NCBI RefSeq assembly: GCF_013391635.1
Contig: NZ_JACAWU010000002.1
Coordinates: forward strand, 806,001-870,000
Length of the DNA stretch: 64,000 bases
Direction: 5' to 3'
Source of the DNA: Natronomonas gomsonensis
Lineage (GTDB): Archaea; Halobacteriota; Halobacteria; Halobacteriales; Haloarculaceae
Below, in pieces: positions 18,678 to 27,887 of the stretch; position 1 is the stretch's first letter, and each line of letters starts with the position of its first letter. A program made the position numbers and the translations under genes. The notes beneath the pieces are model-generated. The model did not search any database. It was not told the origin of the DNA and was given only the letters and a program-made list of their open reading frames with translations.

Positions 18678-19546
18678 GCATCTTAGTCGACAACGACAGC
18701 CGCGTCGTGGTACAGGGCATCACTGGCGGCGAGGGGAAGTTCCACACCCGCCAGATGGTCGAATACGGAACGAACGTCGTCGCCGGCGCCGTCCCCGGCA
18801 AGGGCGGCCAGGAGGTCGATGGGATTCCCGTCTACGACACCGTCGACCGCGCCGCTCGCGAGGAGAACGCGGACACCTCGGTCGTCTTCGTCCCCCCGGC
18901 CTTTGCTGCCGACGCGCTGTTCGAGGCGCTCGACGCACCGCTCGACCTCGTGGTCGCCATCACCGAGGGCATCCCCCAACAGGACATGTCGAAGGTGTAC
19001 CGGAAGCTCCGAGAGACCGACACACAACTCGTCGGTCCGAACTGTCCCGGCGTCATCACGCCCGGGCAGGCCAAACTCGGCATCCTGCCGGGCAACATCT
19101 TCGAGAGCGGTAACGTCGGGTTGGTCTCCCGGTCCGGGACGCTGACCTACCAGGTCGTCGACAACCTCACGAAGCGGGGCATCGGCCAGACCACCGCTGT
19201 CGGCATCGGCGGCGACCCCATCATCGGTACCGACTTCGTCGACGCGCTGGAGATGTTCGAGAACGACCCCGACACGAAGGCCATCGCGATGTGTGGTGAA
19301 ATCGGCGGCGAGGACGAGGAGGAAGCAGCCAGCTACATCGGCGAGTACATGGACACGCCGGTCGCCGGCTTCATCGCCGGCCGCACCGCCCCGCCGGGCA
19401 AGCGGATGGGTCACGCCGGCGCCATCGTCTCCGGTGGCGGCGGTACCGGTACCGCCGAGTCGAAAATCGACGCGCTCAACGACGCCGGCGTCCCCGTCGG
19501 CGACACGCCCGAAGAAGTCGTCGACCACATCGAAGGCTTCCTGTAA
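18674..19546 (+). CDS. sucD: succinate-CoA ligase (ADP-forming) subunit alpha
   Basis: 290 residues. The CoA-binding domain begins [15 protein letters not shown], and the ligase domain has [13 protein letters not shown]. The phospho-histidine is in [20 protein letters not shown] is typical of SucD. It forms a two-gene operon with sucC. A GGAGG motif lies seven bases before the ATG. Confidence 0.96.
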   Translation: MSILVDNDSRVVVQGITGGEGKFHTRQMVEYGTNVVAGAVPGKGGQEVDGIPVYDTVDRAAREENADTSVVFVPPAFAADALFEALDAPLDLVVAITEGIPQQDMSKVYRKLRETDTQLVGPNCPGVITPGQAKLGILPGNIFESGNVGLVSRSGTLTYQVVDNLTKRGIGQTTAVGIGGDPIIGTDFVDALEMFENDPDTKAIAMCGEIGGEDEEEAASYIGEYMDTPVAGFIAGRTAPPGKRMGHAGAIVSGGGGTGTAESKIDALNDAGVPVGDTPEEVVDHIEGFL

Positions 19547-19567
19547 CCGGCGCGTCCGATCTGCGTT

Positions 19568-20548
19568 TCACTCGCTTTTTAATACGAACGGCCCCGACGC
19601 CAGCGACCGCTTCGTGACCGCCGACACGCGGAGGACGTACGCCGTGAGGACGGCAAACGGCGCCAACGCGACGGTGTAGGCCGCACCCGTGAACGCGTAG
19701 ATGTTCGGAATCCCGAGCGTCGTTCCGGAGACGAGTTTTCCGTCGACGACGAGAATCGCATACGAGATGAGGAGGATCGCGGGAATCGAGGTGTAGATGA
19801 GGTCCCGTGAGAAGTTCGCGAACTCCCGCTCGAAGTACAGCGACTTGAAGTACTGTCGAGCGGTGCTGAAGTACTCCAAGGCATCGAGGAGGTCGTCCAT
19901 CTCCTCGTCGATGCCGTCGGGAAACTCGCCGTCGTGTCGGGATTGAAACTGTCTGACCGCCTGCTGTTGTTCGGCGTAGTCGAACGCCAACGCCGTCAAC
20001 AGCATGTCGATGGTTCGAAACTCGGTTTCGGCGAGCGTCTCCTCTATGGGTTCGACCTCGCCGACGAGTCCGTCGATGAGCGCGTTGACCTCCTCGGCGA
20101 CGGCCTCGTCGCTGTTCTCGACGGCGGCACGGATTTCGTCGGCGTGTTCACGAATCGCCCGCGAGAGGGCCTCCAGAAAGTTCGCCGGCTCTGCGGGACT
20201 CACGTCGACTTCGAGGACGTTCTCCGTCTGCTGGCGAAACTCCCGGGAACCGCTGATGTGGTCGCGGAAGCCGTCGATGGAGGCCAACTCCCGTGAGACC
20301 GACAGCGAAGTGACGGAGACGACGATAGACACCAGCAGAATGACGCCGCTCAACAGGGTGTTGAGGATGGACGCGACCGCACCCTGCTCGTCGAGGAGCT
20401 GGTTCACTTCCGAGGGTGCGAGGACGCCTATCGGCACGAGAGTGAGGAAGACGCCGACCAGCAGCCAGCCGACGACGACGCGTCGGTTCCCGGTCAGCAG
20501 AACCCAGCGGACGGCCCGCCCTCGTCCCGTGTCAGCCCGATACGGCAT
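19568..20548 (-). CDS. four-helix membrane protein with a large internal soluble domain
   Basis: 326 residues. Two N-terminal hydrophobic segments (about 23-45 and 60-82) and two C-terminal ones (about 253-270 and 280-305) flank an acidic, helical region (residues 85-245) rich in Glu and Asp. It resembles conserved haloarchaeal proteins without known function; the layout suggests a channel- or sensor-like membrane protein, but no catalytic motif is present. It converges on sucD. Confidence 0.75.
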   Translation of the reverse strand: MPYRADTGRGRAVRWVLLTGNRRVVVGWLLVGVFLTLVPIGVLAPSEVNQLLDEQGAVASILNTLLSGVILLVSIVVSVTSLSVSRELASIDGFRDHISGSREFRQQTENVLEVDVSPAEPANFLEALSRAIREHADEIRAAVENSDEAVAEEVNALIDGLVGEVEPIEETLAETEFRTIDMLLTALAFDYAEQQQAVRQFQSRHDGEFPDGIDEEMDDLLDALEYFSTARQYFKSLYFEREFANFSRDLIYTSIPAILLISYAILVVDGKLVSGTTLGIPNIYAFTGAAYTVALAPFAVLTAYVLRVSAVTKRSLASGPFVLKSE

Positions 20549-20624
20549 GTTCGTGTCGGCTCACGAACTGGACGGTAAAACACCCACCGATACCGTGATA
20601 CCGACGGCCTTCGAGGGGCCGGAT

Positions 20625-21419
20625 ATGCCGACAGACCAGTTCAGCGTCGACGGCTGTAACGCCATCGTTACCGGTGCCTCACAGGGCATCGGTCGAACCA
20701 TCGCGGAGCGACTCGCCGCCGACGGCGCCAACGTCGCCATCTGTTCCCGGTCACAGGACCGCGTCGACCCCGTCGCCGAGGGCATTCGAGAGGAGGGCGG
20801 CACCGCCCTCGCCGTCGAGTGCAACGTCCGCGAACCCGACGAGGTCGAGGCGTTCGTCGAGGCCACCGTCGAGGAGTTCGGCGGCGTCGACCTGCTCGTC
20901 AACAACGCCGGCGGCGAGTTCGTCGCCCCCTTCGAGGACATCTCCGAGAACGGCTGGAAGGCCATCGTCGACCTCAATCTCCACGGCACCTTCCACTGTA
21001 CGCAGGCCGCAGGCGAGTACATGCGCGAGGGAGACGGTGGCTGTATCATCAACCTCTCCAGCGTCAACGGCCAACACGCCGCGCCCCACGAGAGCCACTA
21101 CAGCGCCTCGAAAGCCGCCATCATCCGGCTGACCGAGACGCTATCCGTCGAGTGGGCGCCACACGGCATCCGCGTCAACTGCGTCGCACCGGGACTCATC
21201 CAGACGCCGGGCGTCGCCGAGACGCTCGGCATTCAGGAAGAGCAGATGCCACCGCGGGAGACGGTCGACCGTCGTATCGGCCACACCGAAGATATCGCAG
21301 ATGTCGTCCAGTTCCTCGCCAGCGACGCCGCGGCGTTCATGACCGGCGAGACGGTCACCGTCAAGGGCGTCCCGCGCGCCGGCAATAGCTTCGACGTGGA
21401 CCTCGGTCTGGACGGGTAA
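20625..21419 (+). CDS. SDR family oxidoreductase (FabG-like)
   Basis: 264 residues. TGASQGIGR for NAD(P) binding, NNAGG, catalytic Ser in SSVNG and YSASK, and a C-terminal FLASDAAAFMTGETVTVKG typical of 3-oxoacyl reductase-like SDRs. Arg in CSRS after beta-2 suggests NADPH (inference). ATG 20625 is chosen; the frame is open far upstream without similarity and runs antisense to the previous gene. Confidence 0.9.
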   Translation: MPTDQFSVDGCNAIVTGASQGIGRTIAERLAADGANVAICSRSQDRVDPVAEGIREEGGTALAVECNVREPDEVEAFVEATVEEFGGVDLLVNNAGGEFVAPFEDISENGWKAIVDLNLHGTFHCTQAAGEYMREGDGGCIINLSSVNGQHAAPHESHYSASKAAIIRLTETLSVEWAPHGIRVNCVAPGLIQTPGVAETLGIQEEQMPPRETVDRRIGHTEDIADVVQFLASDAAAFMTGETVTVKGVPRAGNSFDVDLGLDG

Positions 21420-21476
21420 CGAGCCGTATCGACGCGCAAATTAGTTTTCGCAGTGAGAGAACGGAGGAACCGACCG

Positions 21477-22763
21477 TTAGAGGATTCCGAGCAGGCCGTC
21501 GTTGCTGCTCGTGCTGCTACTGTCATCGCCACCGAGGATGGGGTCGGTGATGGGGTCGAGCGTGCCGTTTTCTTCAGGGGTCGGCGTCGGCGTGGGTTCC
21601 GGAGTCGGCTCCGGCGTGGGTTCCGGTGTTGGCTCCGGTGTCGGCTCTGGCGTTGGCTCCGGTGTTGGTTCCGGTGTCGGTTCCGGTGTTGGTTCCGGTG
21701 TCGGCTCCGGCGTGGGTTCCGGTGTCGGCTCTGGCGTCGGCTCCGGCGTTGGCGTCGGCGTGGCGACGGCCTGTGCGTCACCTCCGTCGTCGGCGGGCGG
21801 CGAACTGAATCCCTGCGCCGGCCCGAGTGCCGGCACAGCGCCGGCGAGCGTCAGCGCGACGGCGACGATGCTCGCTGCGAACAGCGCGAACGCCGCCACC
21901 TTGATGGGTGGCGTGTCGGTGATGCCACCGCTTCCCGGCGTCGGATACGACGGTTCCCCGCCGACGGTCGCACCGGCGGCAGCCGGTTCGGGGTCGGGCG
22001 TCGGCTCCGGCGCCGCGGCGACCGGTTCGAAGTCCGACTCACCCTCGCCGAGCCAGCCGGCGAAGTCGAAGCCGCCGGGGTACGTATCGACCGGCTTCGG
22101 CGAACCGACGAACGGCAGCACGCCGAGCAGCCGTGAGCGCGCCGAAACGGCTCGCTCGGGCGTCGCACCGACCACGCGAGGCATGTCCGGCGGCTCTTTC
22201 GGCCCGGCCTCGTCATCGTCGGTGATCCAGCGGCCGAAGTCGAATCCGTCGTAGACGGGCCCCAGTTCGGCCGCTTCTTCGGTATCTACCTTGGCTTCCG
22301 TAGCCGTCGTGGCCTTGGCTTCCGTCGATTCGAGCCACTCGGTGAACTCGAAGCCGGCGAAATCGGCTGGACCGACGGTCGCCTCGGCTTCCGACGTCGC
22401 AGTCGTCGATTCCTCGTCCACACCGAGGTCCGTCCGACCGACCGATTCGGGGTCGACTCCCGAATCCGAAAGCCAGTCGGTAAACGAGAACCCCCCGAAA
22501 CTGGACGGAGCCACCGACGAGGAGACGCCCGATTCGGTCGTCCCGGCGTCGTCGGAAGCCGTCGATTCATCACCCGTACCCGGAAGCACGTCACCGAGCC
22601 ACGAGTCGAAGTCGAAGCGACTGTTGGTGTTCCCCGCACCGTCGGTACGTGTCGGTGGTTTGTCGTCGGATTTCTCGGAACCACCGTCGGGAACTCCAAA
22701 CTGGAAATCGCCGACCTCGGCCTCGTTTCGGTCGTCGTCCGGAGTTTCGTTGTTTTCGGTCAT
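21477..22763 (-). CDS. membrane protein with five GFxFxxWL motifs and a Pro-Thr repeat tail
   Basis: 428 residues. The acidic N-terminal 285 residues carry five copies of a ten-residue motif: [10 protein letters not shown] (49), [10 protein letters not shown] (91), [10 protein letters not shown] (137), [10 protein letters not shown] (173) and [10 protein letters not shown] (231). One hydrophobic segment follows (about 288-310), then a long (EPTP)n tract and a Ser-rich end (GLLGIL). The topology suggests short linear motifs inside the cell and a rigid, possibly glycosylated stalk outside, or the reverse. The family is not recognised. It ends 57 bases from the convergent SDR gene. Confidence 0.75.
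   Translation of the reverse strand: MTENNETPDDDRNEAEVGDFQFGVPDGGSEKSDDKPPTRTDGAGNTNSRFDFDSWLGDVLPGTGDESTASDDAGTTESGVSSSVAPSSFGGFSFTDWLSDSGVDPESVGRTDLGVDEESTTATSEAEATVGPADFAGFEFTEWLESTEAKATTATEAKVDTEEAAELGPVYDGFDFGRWITDDDEAGPKEPPDMPRVVGATPERAVSARSRLLGVLPFVGSPKPVDTYPGGFDFAGWLGEGESDFEPVAAAPEPTPDPEPAAAGATVGGEPSYPTPGSGGITDTPPIKVAAFALFAASIVAVALTLAGAVPALGPAQGFSSPPADDGGDAQAVATPTPTPEPTPEPTPEPTPEPTPEPTPEPTPEPTPEPTPEPTPEPTPEPTPEPTPEPTPTPTPEENGTLDPITDPILGGDDSSSTSSNDGLLGIL
21586..21770. repeat. tandem 6/12-base repeat coding for (EPTP)n
   Basis: About 185 bases of GGTTCCGGTGTC-like units with third-position variation (GGTTCC/GGCTCC/GGCTCTGG). On the coding minus strand this reads Glu-Pro-Thr-Pro repeatedly. 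It is an in-frame low-complexity tract, likely variable in length between strains. Confidence 0.85.
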
Positions 22764-22921
22764 GCGATACAGAGCGCTCTGTCCTTGGGGAAATGATACG
22801 AGAAGATACGTATAAATTCTCCGCAGAATATACCCGGTCCCTTATACCAGACCACCGGAACACAAGCGGCCGTCCCCGCCGCCACCCCGGTCTTATTGCC
22901 CCGCGAGACCCTACGTTAGGT

Positions 22922-24247
22922 ATGTCGATGGACGACCAGCCGCCCGGACCGAACGGCGTACCCCTCCTCGGAAGTACCCACCGGTACGCCCGCGACCCGT
23001 TCGTTTTCATGGACGCGGTCGGTCGCGCCTACGGCGACATCGCTGCCTTCGAACTCGCCGGACAACCGACGTACATGCTCACCGGGCCGGACAGTATCGA
23101 ACGCGTGCTGGTGAGCGAGGCCGAGAGCTTCCGAAAGCCGGCCTTCGGCGACGACGCCGTCGAGGAACTGCTCGGCAACGGCTTGCTTCTCAGCGACGGC
23201 GAGGCGTGGCGCCACCAGCGGAACCTCGCGACGGAGGCGTTCGACCCCGGCCGCTTCGAGGACCTCACTTCGATGATGACCGACCACGCCCGGACGCTCG
23301 TCGAGGGGTGGAGCGCCGGCGACGTGGTCGACATCCGCGAGGAGATGGCCGAACTCACGGTGAAAATCATCGCCGAGGCGATGTTCGATGCGACGCTGGA
23401 CGACGAGACGACCGCGACGATACAGGCCGCCCTCGAACCGCTCGGCGCGCGGTTCGAACCCGACGCCCGTCGGTTCCTGCTGCCGAACTGGCTGCCGACC
23501 GCCGAAAACCGGGATTTCCACGACGCCATCGGCACGCTCGAGGACATCCTCGACGACATCGTCGCCGAGCGCCGGGCGATGGGTACCGACGGTGAGGACC
23601 TGCTCGGTGTCCTGCTCCGCGCACAGGAACGCGGCGAACAAACCGATCGACAGCTTCGGGACGAACTGGTTACGATGCTTCTAGCCGGCCACGACACGAC
23701 GGCGCTGACGCTCACCTACACGTTCTTCCTCCTCGACCGAAACCCCGAAGTTCGCCGGAAACTGTACGCGGAACTCGACGACGCTGGCGACGACCCGACG
23801 TTCGCGGACGTGCGAAACCTCGAATACACCGACCGAGTGCTAAACGAAGCGATGCGGCTGTACCCGCCCGTGTACACCCTGTTTCGAGAGTCGACCGAAC
23901 CCGTCCGCCTCGCCGGCTACGACCTTCCCGAAGGGGCGCTGTGTATGCTCCCACAGTGGGTCGTCCACCGCTCGCCGCGGTACTACGACGACCCCGAGAC
24001 GTTCGACCCCGACCGCTGGCTCCCCGAACGTGCCCGAGAACGCCCGCGGTTCGCGTTCTTCCCGTTCGGCGGCGGCCCTCGCATCTGTATCGGAAAGCAG
24101 TTCTCGCTGCTTGAGTCGAAACTCATCCTCGCGGCCGTCGCGAGCGAGTTCGAACTCGAACGCGTCGACGACGAACCGCTTGAGCTCCGGCCGTCGCTGA
24201 CGATGCACCCGCGTAATCCGGTCAGAATGCGTTTGACGCCGCGTTAA
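22922..24247 (+). CDS. cytochrome P450
   Basis: 441 residues. The I-helix oxygen motif is AGHDTTA, the K-helix ExxR is in LNEAMRLYPP, and the haem loop is FPFGGGPRICIGKQF with Cys389 as the thiolate ligand. It is a soluble monooxygenase resembling the CYP174-like haloarchaeal group (judged from memory). The redox partner and substrate are unknown. ATG 22922 fits a leaderless start: TCTTATTGC lies about 30 bases upstream. Confidence 0.93.
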   Translation: MSMDDQPPGPNGVPLLGSTHRYARDPFVFMDAVGRAYGDIAAFELAGQPTYMLTGPDSIERVLVSEAESFRKPAFGDDAVEELLGNGLLLSDGEAWRHQRNLATEAFDPGRFEDLTSMMTDHARTLVEGWSAGDVVDIREEMAELTVKIIAEAMFDATLDDETTATIQAALEPLGARFEPDARRFLLPNWLPTAENRDFHDAIGTLEDILDDIVAERRAMGTDGEDLLGVLLRAQERGEQTDRQLRDELVTMLLAGHDTTALTLTYTFFLLDRNPEVRRKLYAELDDAGDDPTFADVRNLEYTDRVLNEAMRLYPPVYTLFRESTEPVRLAGYDLPEGALCMLPQWVVHRSPRYYDDPETFDPDRWLPERARERPRFAFFPFGGGPRICIGKQFSLLESKLILAAVASEFELERVDDEPLELRPSLTMHPRNPVRMRLTPR

Positions 24248-24867
24248 CGTTCGTCCCAGCTGTCCGTTTCGGTGTCGTACTCGAACTGCTCGGAAAAGAG
24301 GTTCTCCACGGTCGAAACCGTTCGGTCGTCGTGGGCGGCGGGGTCGATGTGGAAGTACCCGAGTGCGCCCGCGTTCTCGATTTGCTGGGTGAGCATATGC
24401 AGGAACCGGAACGCACGCTGGAGGTCGGCGTACTGCAGCAGCGTCGTGAGCGAGTCGAAACACAGCACCGTCGTCGCGTCGTCGTCGCGCCACGCCGAGA
24501 GACACTGGCTGACCTTGATTCCGATGCCTGTGAGGTCACCGGGCTCGGAGACGGTGGTCGTCGACACCGTCGTTCCGTCCGGTCCCACCGTCGCGGACGG
24601 TGTGTCCGCGGCCGCAGCACTGCGTGTTTCGTCGGCCGTCACGATACCGACTTTCTGCGGCAAGCCGCCGTGACGGCGCCATGTATCGAGAATGCGGTCC
24701 GGTGTTCCGGAAAGAGAGACGACACACAGATTCACATCGTCGCCAGCGTGGAGCGACGGACAGATGCTCCGTTTCCCGTCGCTCAACGCCGGTGCCCGAA
24801 GGAGAACGTTCCCCGGTGGGGCAACCGACACGTCGTCCGACCCGCGACGACCGCGCGTAGTACTCAT
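24244..24867 (-). CDS. KaiC/RecA-fold-like protein without a Walker A motif
   Basis: 207 residues. The layout resembles haloarchaeal KaiC/RecA-like proteins: VLLRAPALSDGK where a P-loop would be, then VNLCVVSLSGTP, VLCFDSLTTLLQYADLQRAFRFLHMLTQQI and a final HIDPAAHD segment. The GxxxxGKT motif is absent, so ATP binding is doubtful. Such genes often occur beside signal-transduction genes; the function here is unknown. It overlaps the P450 stop by 4 bases (convergent). TTATATG about 30 bases upstream is a likely promoter. Confidence 0.7.
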   Translation of the reverse strand: MSTTRGRRGSDDVSVAPPGNVLLRAPALSDGKRSICPSLHAGDDVNLCVVSLSGTPDRILDTWRRHGGLPQKVGIVTADETRSAAAADTPSATVGPDGTTVSTTTVSEPGDLTGIGIKVSQCLSAWRDDDATTVLCFDSLTTLLQYADLQRAFRFLHMLTQQIENAGALGYFHIDPAAHDDRTVSTVENLFSEQFEYDTETDSWDER

Positions 24868-24967
24868 CGCTAAGTACCACTAACATCCCTAGGCATATAA
24901 ATCGAGGTTCGTGTTATCGCCGCGAGAAAACGCCCCGTCGAATCGCGTTCGGTCGCGGGATATTCGG

Positions 24968-26056
24968 TTATTCTCGCGCGAGGATGTCGTCCCAGAGCAT
25001 GTGACACTCGTCTGTCTCCCAGCCGTGTTCGCTGGTGAACCCCCGTACCTGAATCCGTTGGACGTTCTCCCCCCGCTTGAGCGGGTGTGTCCCGGTGTAC
25101 GACGCCCCCGACTCGGTGTCCTCGAATCTCACCTCGACCGTCCCGCTCGACCAATCGAATCGCAGCGAGACACGAATCCACCGTTGGTACTCCGTGCCCG
25201 AATCGACCTGGGCGATGCCCTCACCGTCGTCGACGACCCACTGGGGATTGTCCGAGGTCGTGCCGATTTCGACATCGCCAGCGTCGTTCAACAGCCGGAT
25301 ACCGCCACCCCAACTCGCGGACGATTCATACCAGTAGTAACTGAACTCACCAATCCGTCGCGCCGAATCGAAGTCGGTCGTCGCAATCGTCCCGACCCCA
25401 CCGCGGGCGTCTATGCCCACGCTGTTCGCCCCGGAGACCGCGGACGTACTCGTCCGCCGCCACGCCGACTCGACGACGTTCCACTGCTCGAGGTCCTCCT
25501 CGAACCCATCGTAGAACACGGTGTCACCGGGGGTCTCCGTTTCCGTTTCGGGTTCGTCCTCCGTGTCGGTGTCTTCGGACTCCGTCGGGGACTCCGTTTC
25601 CGTCCGTGTTCGTGTCGGTGTCGGTGTCCTTCGACCCCGCTGGAGTTGCCAGATACCCCACGTATCGCCGTCTCGACGAACGTCGAAGGTGTACCAGACC
25701 TGCCCGTCCGGAGTTCCCGAACTGCCGCTGAACTCCAACTGTGCGTGGACGGTCGCCGTATCGTCCCCCGAAGAACTCGTTTCGATGGTGACGATGTCGA
25801 TGCTCGTTCCACTGACCTGCTGTTCGCTCAGCGACTCTCGGAGCGGCGACTCGGAGTGAAGCGAACTCCTGATGGTGTCGACGTCGTCGTTTCTGAACCC
25901 CTCGGCGAACGTCCGAACCGGCTGGTGCCGTTCGTCGCCGCCAGTCAACTGGTCACTGGAACATCCCCCAATCGCGGTTGCCACGGCGAGTGCCCCCGTC
26001 GAACGGAGGAACGCCCGCCGATTCCGCGTGCCCTCGTCGGGCGACTTTCGCGTCAC
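24968..26056 (-). CDS. Tat lipoprotein with a lectin-like C-terminal domain
   Basis: 362 residues. RNRRAFLRST followed by a hydrophobic run and IGGCSS is a Tat lipobox. Residues about 45-145 look like a small alpha/beta (NTF2/SnoaL-like) domain. A Thr/Glu linker (about 150-180) leads to a beta-rich region beginning FYDGFEEDLEQWNVVESAW, typical of concanavalin/LamG-like sugar-binding domains. It is surface-anchored, so binding of extracellular polysaccharide is plausible (inference). No enzyme motif. Confidence 0.7.
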   Translation of the reverse strand: MTRKSPDEGTRNRRAFLRSTGALAVATAIGGCSSDQLTGGDERHQPVRTFAEGFRNDDVDTIRSSLHSESPLRESLSEQQVSGTSIDIVTIETSSSGDDTATVHAQLEFSGSSGTPDGQVWYTFDVRRDGDTWGIWQLQRGRRTPTPTRTRTETESPTESEDTDTEDEPETETETPGDTVFYDGFEEDLEQWNVVESAWRRTSTSAVSGANSVGIDARGGVGTIATTDFDSARRIGEFSYYWYESSASWGGGIRLLNDAGDVEIGTTSDNPQWVVDDGEGIAQVDSGTEYQRWIRVSLRFDWSSGTVEVRFEDTESGASYTGTHPLKRGENVQRIQVRGFTSEHGWETDECHMLWDDILARE

Positions 26057-26131
26057 GCCGCCGGCTTCTCGGAGGGGACCAATAGACCTAACGGACAGTT
26101 GAAACAGTGAAACCGACGTCTTCGGGCGGAT

Positions 26132-26440
26132 TCACCCCTTCTCTTCGTTTCGTGCCGCCACGACGTGGGTGCGTGCCTCCGCCCGCGTCATCCCCCGCAC
26201 GCCACAGGAGCAGGAGAGTAGTTCCGGGTCGGCCAATTCCTCGACCTGTTCGGTGTCCGCCCGTTGGAGTTCGTCCGATTCCTCGTCGTACGTAAACGAG
26301 ACCCGATAACTCACCTGTGCGACGCCCTCGATGCGGTGGTTCTCGTCGGGGTCCGGGTTCTCGATGGCGGCTTCGTGTTCGGCCTGCATCTCCGCTTTCC
26401 ACTGTTCGAGCGCCTCGTTGGTCTCGGTCTCGTCGGTCAT
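26132..26440 (-). CDS. small protein with a Cys pair near its end
   Basis: 102 residues: a helical acidic N half (EALEQWKAEMQAEHEAA), then VSYRVSFTYDEESDELQRAD, then SCSCGVRGMTRAEARTH. The CSCG pair may bind metal. The family is not recognised; it looks haloarchaeal-specific. ATG 26440 (MTDETETN) was chosen; the upstream frame adds a basic, non-acidic stretch. It lies next to tRNA-Val. Confidence 0.7.
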   Translation of the reverse strand: MTDETETNEALEQWKAEMQAEHEAAIENPDPDENHRIEGVAQVSYRVSFTYDEESDELQRADTEQVEELADPELLSCSCGVRGMTRAEARTHVVAARNEEKG

Positions 26441-26521
26441 AGACGACACTTGTACGGCGACCCTCAAAAAGGACGACAGGACCGGCTTTCGGTACTCCTT
26501 CAAAAACGGGAAGTGAACGGA

Positions 26522-26595
26522 TGGGTCGGGGCGGATTCGAACCGCCGGCTTCCTCCGTGTGAAGGAGGTGTCATAACCAACTAGACCACCGACCC
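26522..26595 (-). tRNA. tRNA-Val (anticodon CAC)
   Basis: The minus strand gives a 74-base cloverleaf. The acceptor stem is GGGTCGG/CCGACCC with discriminator A. The anticodon stem CCTCC/GGAGG has loop TTCACAC, anticodon CAC, and the T arm is GGCGG-TTCGAAT-CCGCC. No intron. A GGTTAAG block about 30 bases upstream (near 26625) is a likely promoter element. Confidence 0.97.
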
Positions 26596-26633
26596 TGCAG
26601 CCGAAAATATCCCCGCCCCGAACTTAACCCTTT

Positions 26634-26900
26634 TCAAGCAGCCGTACGCTCGCGGCGACGGGTTCCGAGTTTCTCGCGACCGGTCCGAATCGCGGCCCGC
26701 GTTCTATCCTCGGCTCTCTCACCGAAGTCGACGAGCTCGGTCCGAACCACGTCGAACCGCCGGGGTTCGGGTTCGGACTCACGGGCCGTAAATCCCCGAA
26801 CCTTCGTCTCCACCGGCTTCAGCTCCTCGACGACGCCCGCTTTCGTCGTTTCGCCCGCGCGCTTCAGGTAGTATTTCGTGTCTTGGAAGTGCTTGTTCAT
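26634..26900 (-). CDS. small charged protein of unknown function
   Basis: 88 residues, strongly charged and probably all helical. It begins MNKHFQDTKYYLKRAGETTKAGV and ends in an Arg-rich tail (RTGREKLGTRRRERTAA). It resembles conserved small haloarchaeal proteins seen near tRNA or Fe-S genes; no function known. ATG 26900 is chosen because upstream sequence is A/T-rich and promoter-like (GTAGTTATCC). Confidence 0.7.
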   Translation of the reverse strand: MNKHFQDTKYYLKRAGETTKAGVVEELKPVETKVRGFTARESEPEPRRFDVVRTELVDFGERAEDRTRAAIRTGREKLGTRRRERTAA

Positions 26901-27116
26901 GTTACGTGGATAACTACTCCGCCAGCAGATATAGCCGTTGTGGCACTTGTGATACACTGAATCACAGTTCTTCAGTCGTGGAGTTTCATCCGAATCTTTC
27001 CGATTTAGTACCATATCTGCGTCCTGTAGTGGGCACGTTCGTCCCAAGAGAGCAGCCACCGAGTGAGTCGTGACAGCGGCGTCAGGATTATTGCCGTCGG
27101 CGTGGTAGCAAGTTTC

Positions 27117-27491
27117 ATGAGCCAGACCGCCGACGCGGGCGAGGGAACGGAGACGGGCGACCCGGTACAGGTGACCGAGCAAGCGGCCGAACAGGCCCTC
27201 GATTTGATTCGCGACGAGGGCCTGGACACCGACGAGGCCGGCCTCCGGCTGTTCGTCAAGCAGGGTGGCTGTGCGGGACTCTCCTACGGACTGCGCTTCG
27301 ACCTCGAACCGGAAGACGAGGACGCGGTGACGACCCACCACGGCCTGCGCGTGTTCGTCGATTCGGCCAGCCAGAACTACGTCGAAGGGTCGGTACTGGA
27401 CTTCGAGGGCGGCCTACAGGGCGCCGGCTTCCACGTCGAGAACCCCAACGCCGAAAGCGAGTGCGGCTGTGGCGAGTCGTTCCGGACCTGA
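27117..27491 (+). CDS. HesB/IscA-type iron-sulfur cluster assembly protein
   Basis: 124 residues. An A-type carrier with VTEQAAEQAL, LFVKQGGCAGLSYGLRFD, then the C-terminal CGCGESF. The three conserved Cys that bind Fe or an Fe-S cluster are present. It delivers clusters to apoproteins in the cytoplasm. The N-terminal start at ATG 27117 (MSQTADAGEG) is preferred over an upstream start. Confidence 0.92.
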   Translation: MSQTADAGEGTETGDPVQVTEQAAEQALDLIRDEGLDTDEAGLRLFVKQGGCAGLSYGLRFDLEPEDEDAVTTHHGLRVFVDSASQNYVEGSVLDFEGGLQGAGFHVENPNAESECGCGESFRT

Positions 27492-27577
27492 CGCTGGTCG
27501 GTTACTCCACGAAAAGCCGTCGTGCCGGACGGCACGACGATGCTCCTTCCCTCCTTGCGCGTGCAAGGCCGCGATGG

Positions 27578-27775
27578 TTACGCGAGTTCGAACGCGACTT
27601 CGACTTCGGCCTGATACTCCCGGCCTTCGACGGAGGCGACTTCGACGCCCAACTCCCCGACTTCGACCCACTTGACGTTGTCGAGGGTGTCTTCGGCCCG
27701 GTCGACCGCGTCGTCGACTGCCGCGTCGAAACTCTCGTCGCTCGTCCCGATGAGCGTTATTTTCTTGAAGACCAT
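27578..27775 (-). CDS. dodecin (flavin-storage protein)
   Basis: 65 residues, near identical in plan to Halobacterium salinarum dodecin (MVFKKxxLxGTSxESF, then VEVAFEL at the end). The flavin-stacking Trp36 and Gln55 are at the same positions. The protein forms a dodecamer that stores riboflavin-type ligands. ATG 27775 matches the family start. It is a single gene between the HesB gene and an aminotransferase. Confidence 0.95.
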   Translation of the reverse strand: MVFKKITLIGTSDESFDAAVDDAVDRAEDTLDNVKWVEVGELGVEVASVEGREYQAEVEVAFELA

Positions 27776-27887
27776 CGCATGTAACCTTCTCACTGGGGGT
27801 TAGTAAAACTACCTTGACGTGTCGGAACGCATACTGTTACTGGGCACTTCCGCACCCCTTTTGTGCTGTGGCTGTCCACGTTCGTGT

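Noticed and set aside
21586-21770. Tandem repeat considered as a CRISPR array
   Set aside because: Units are 6-12 bases with no spacers and lie inside a coding frame as (EPTP)n.
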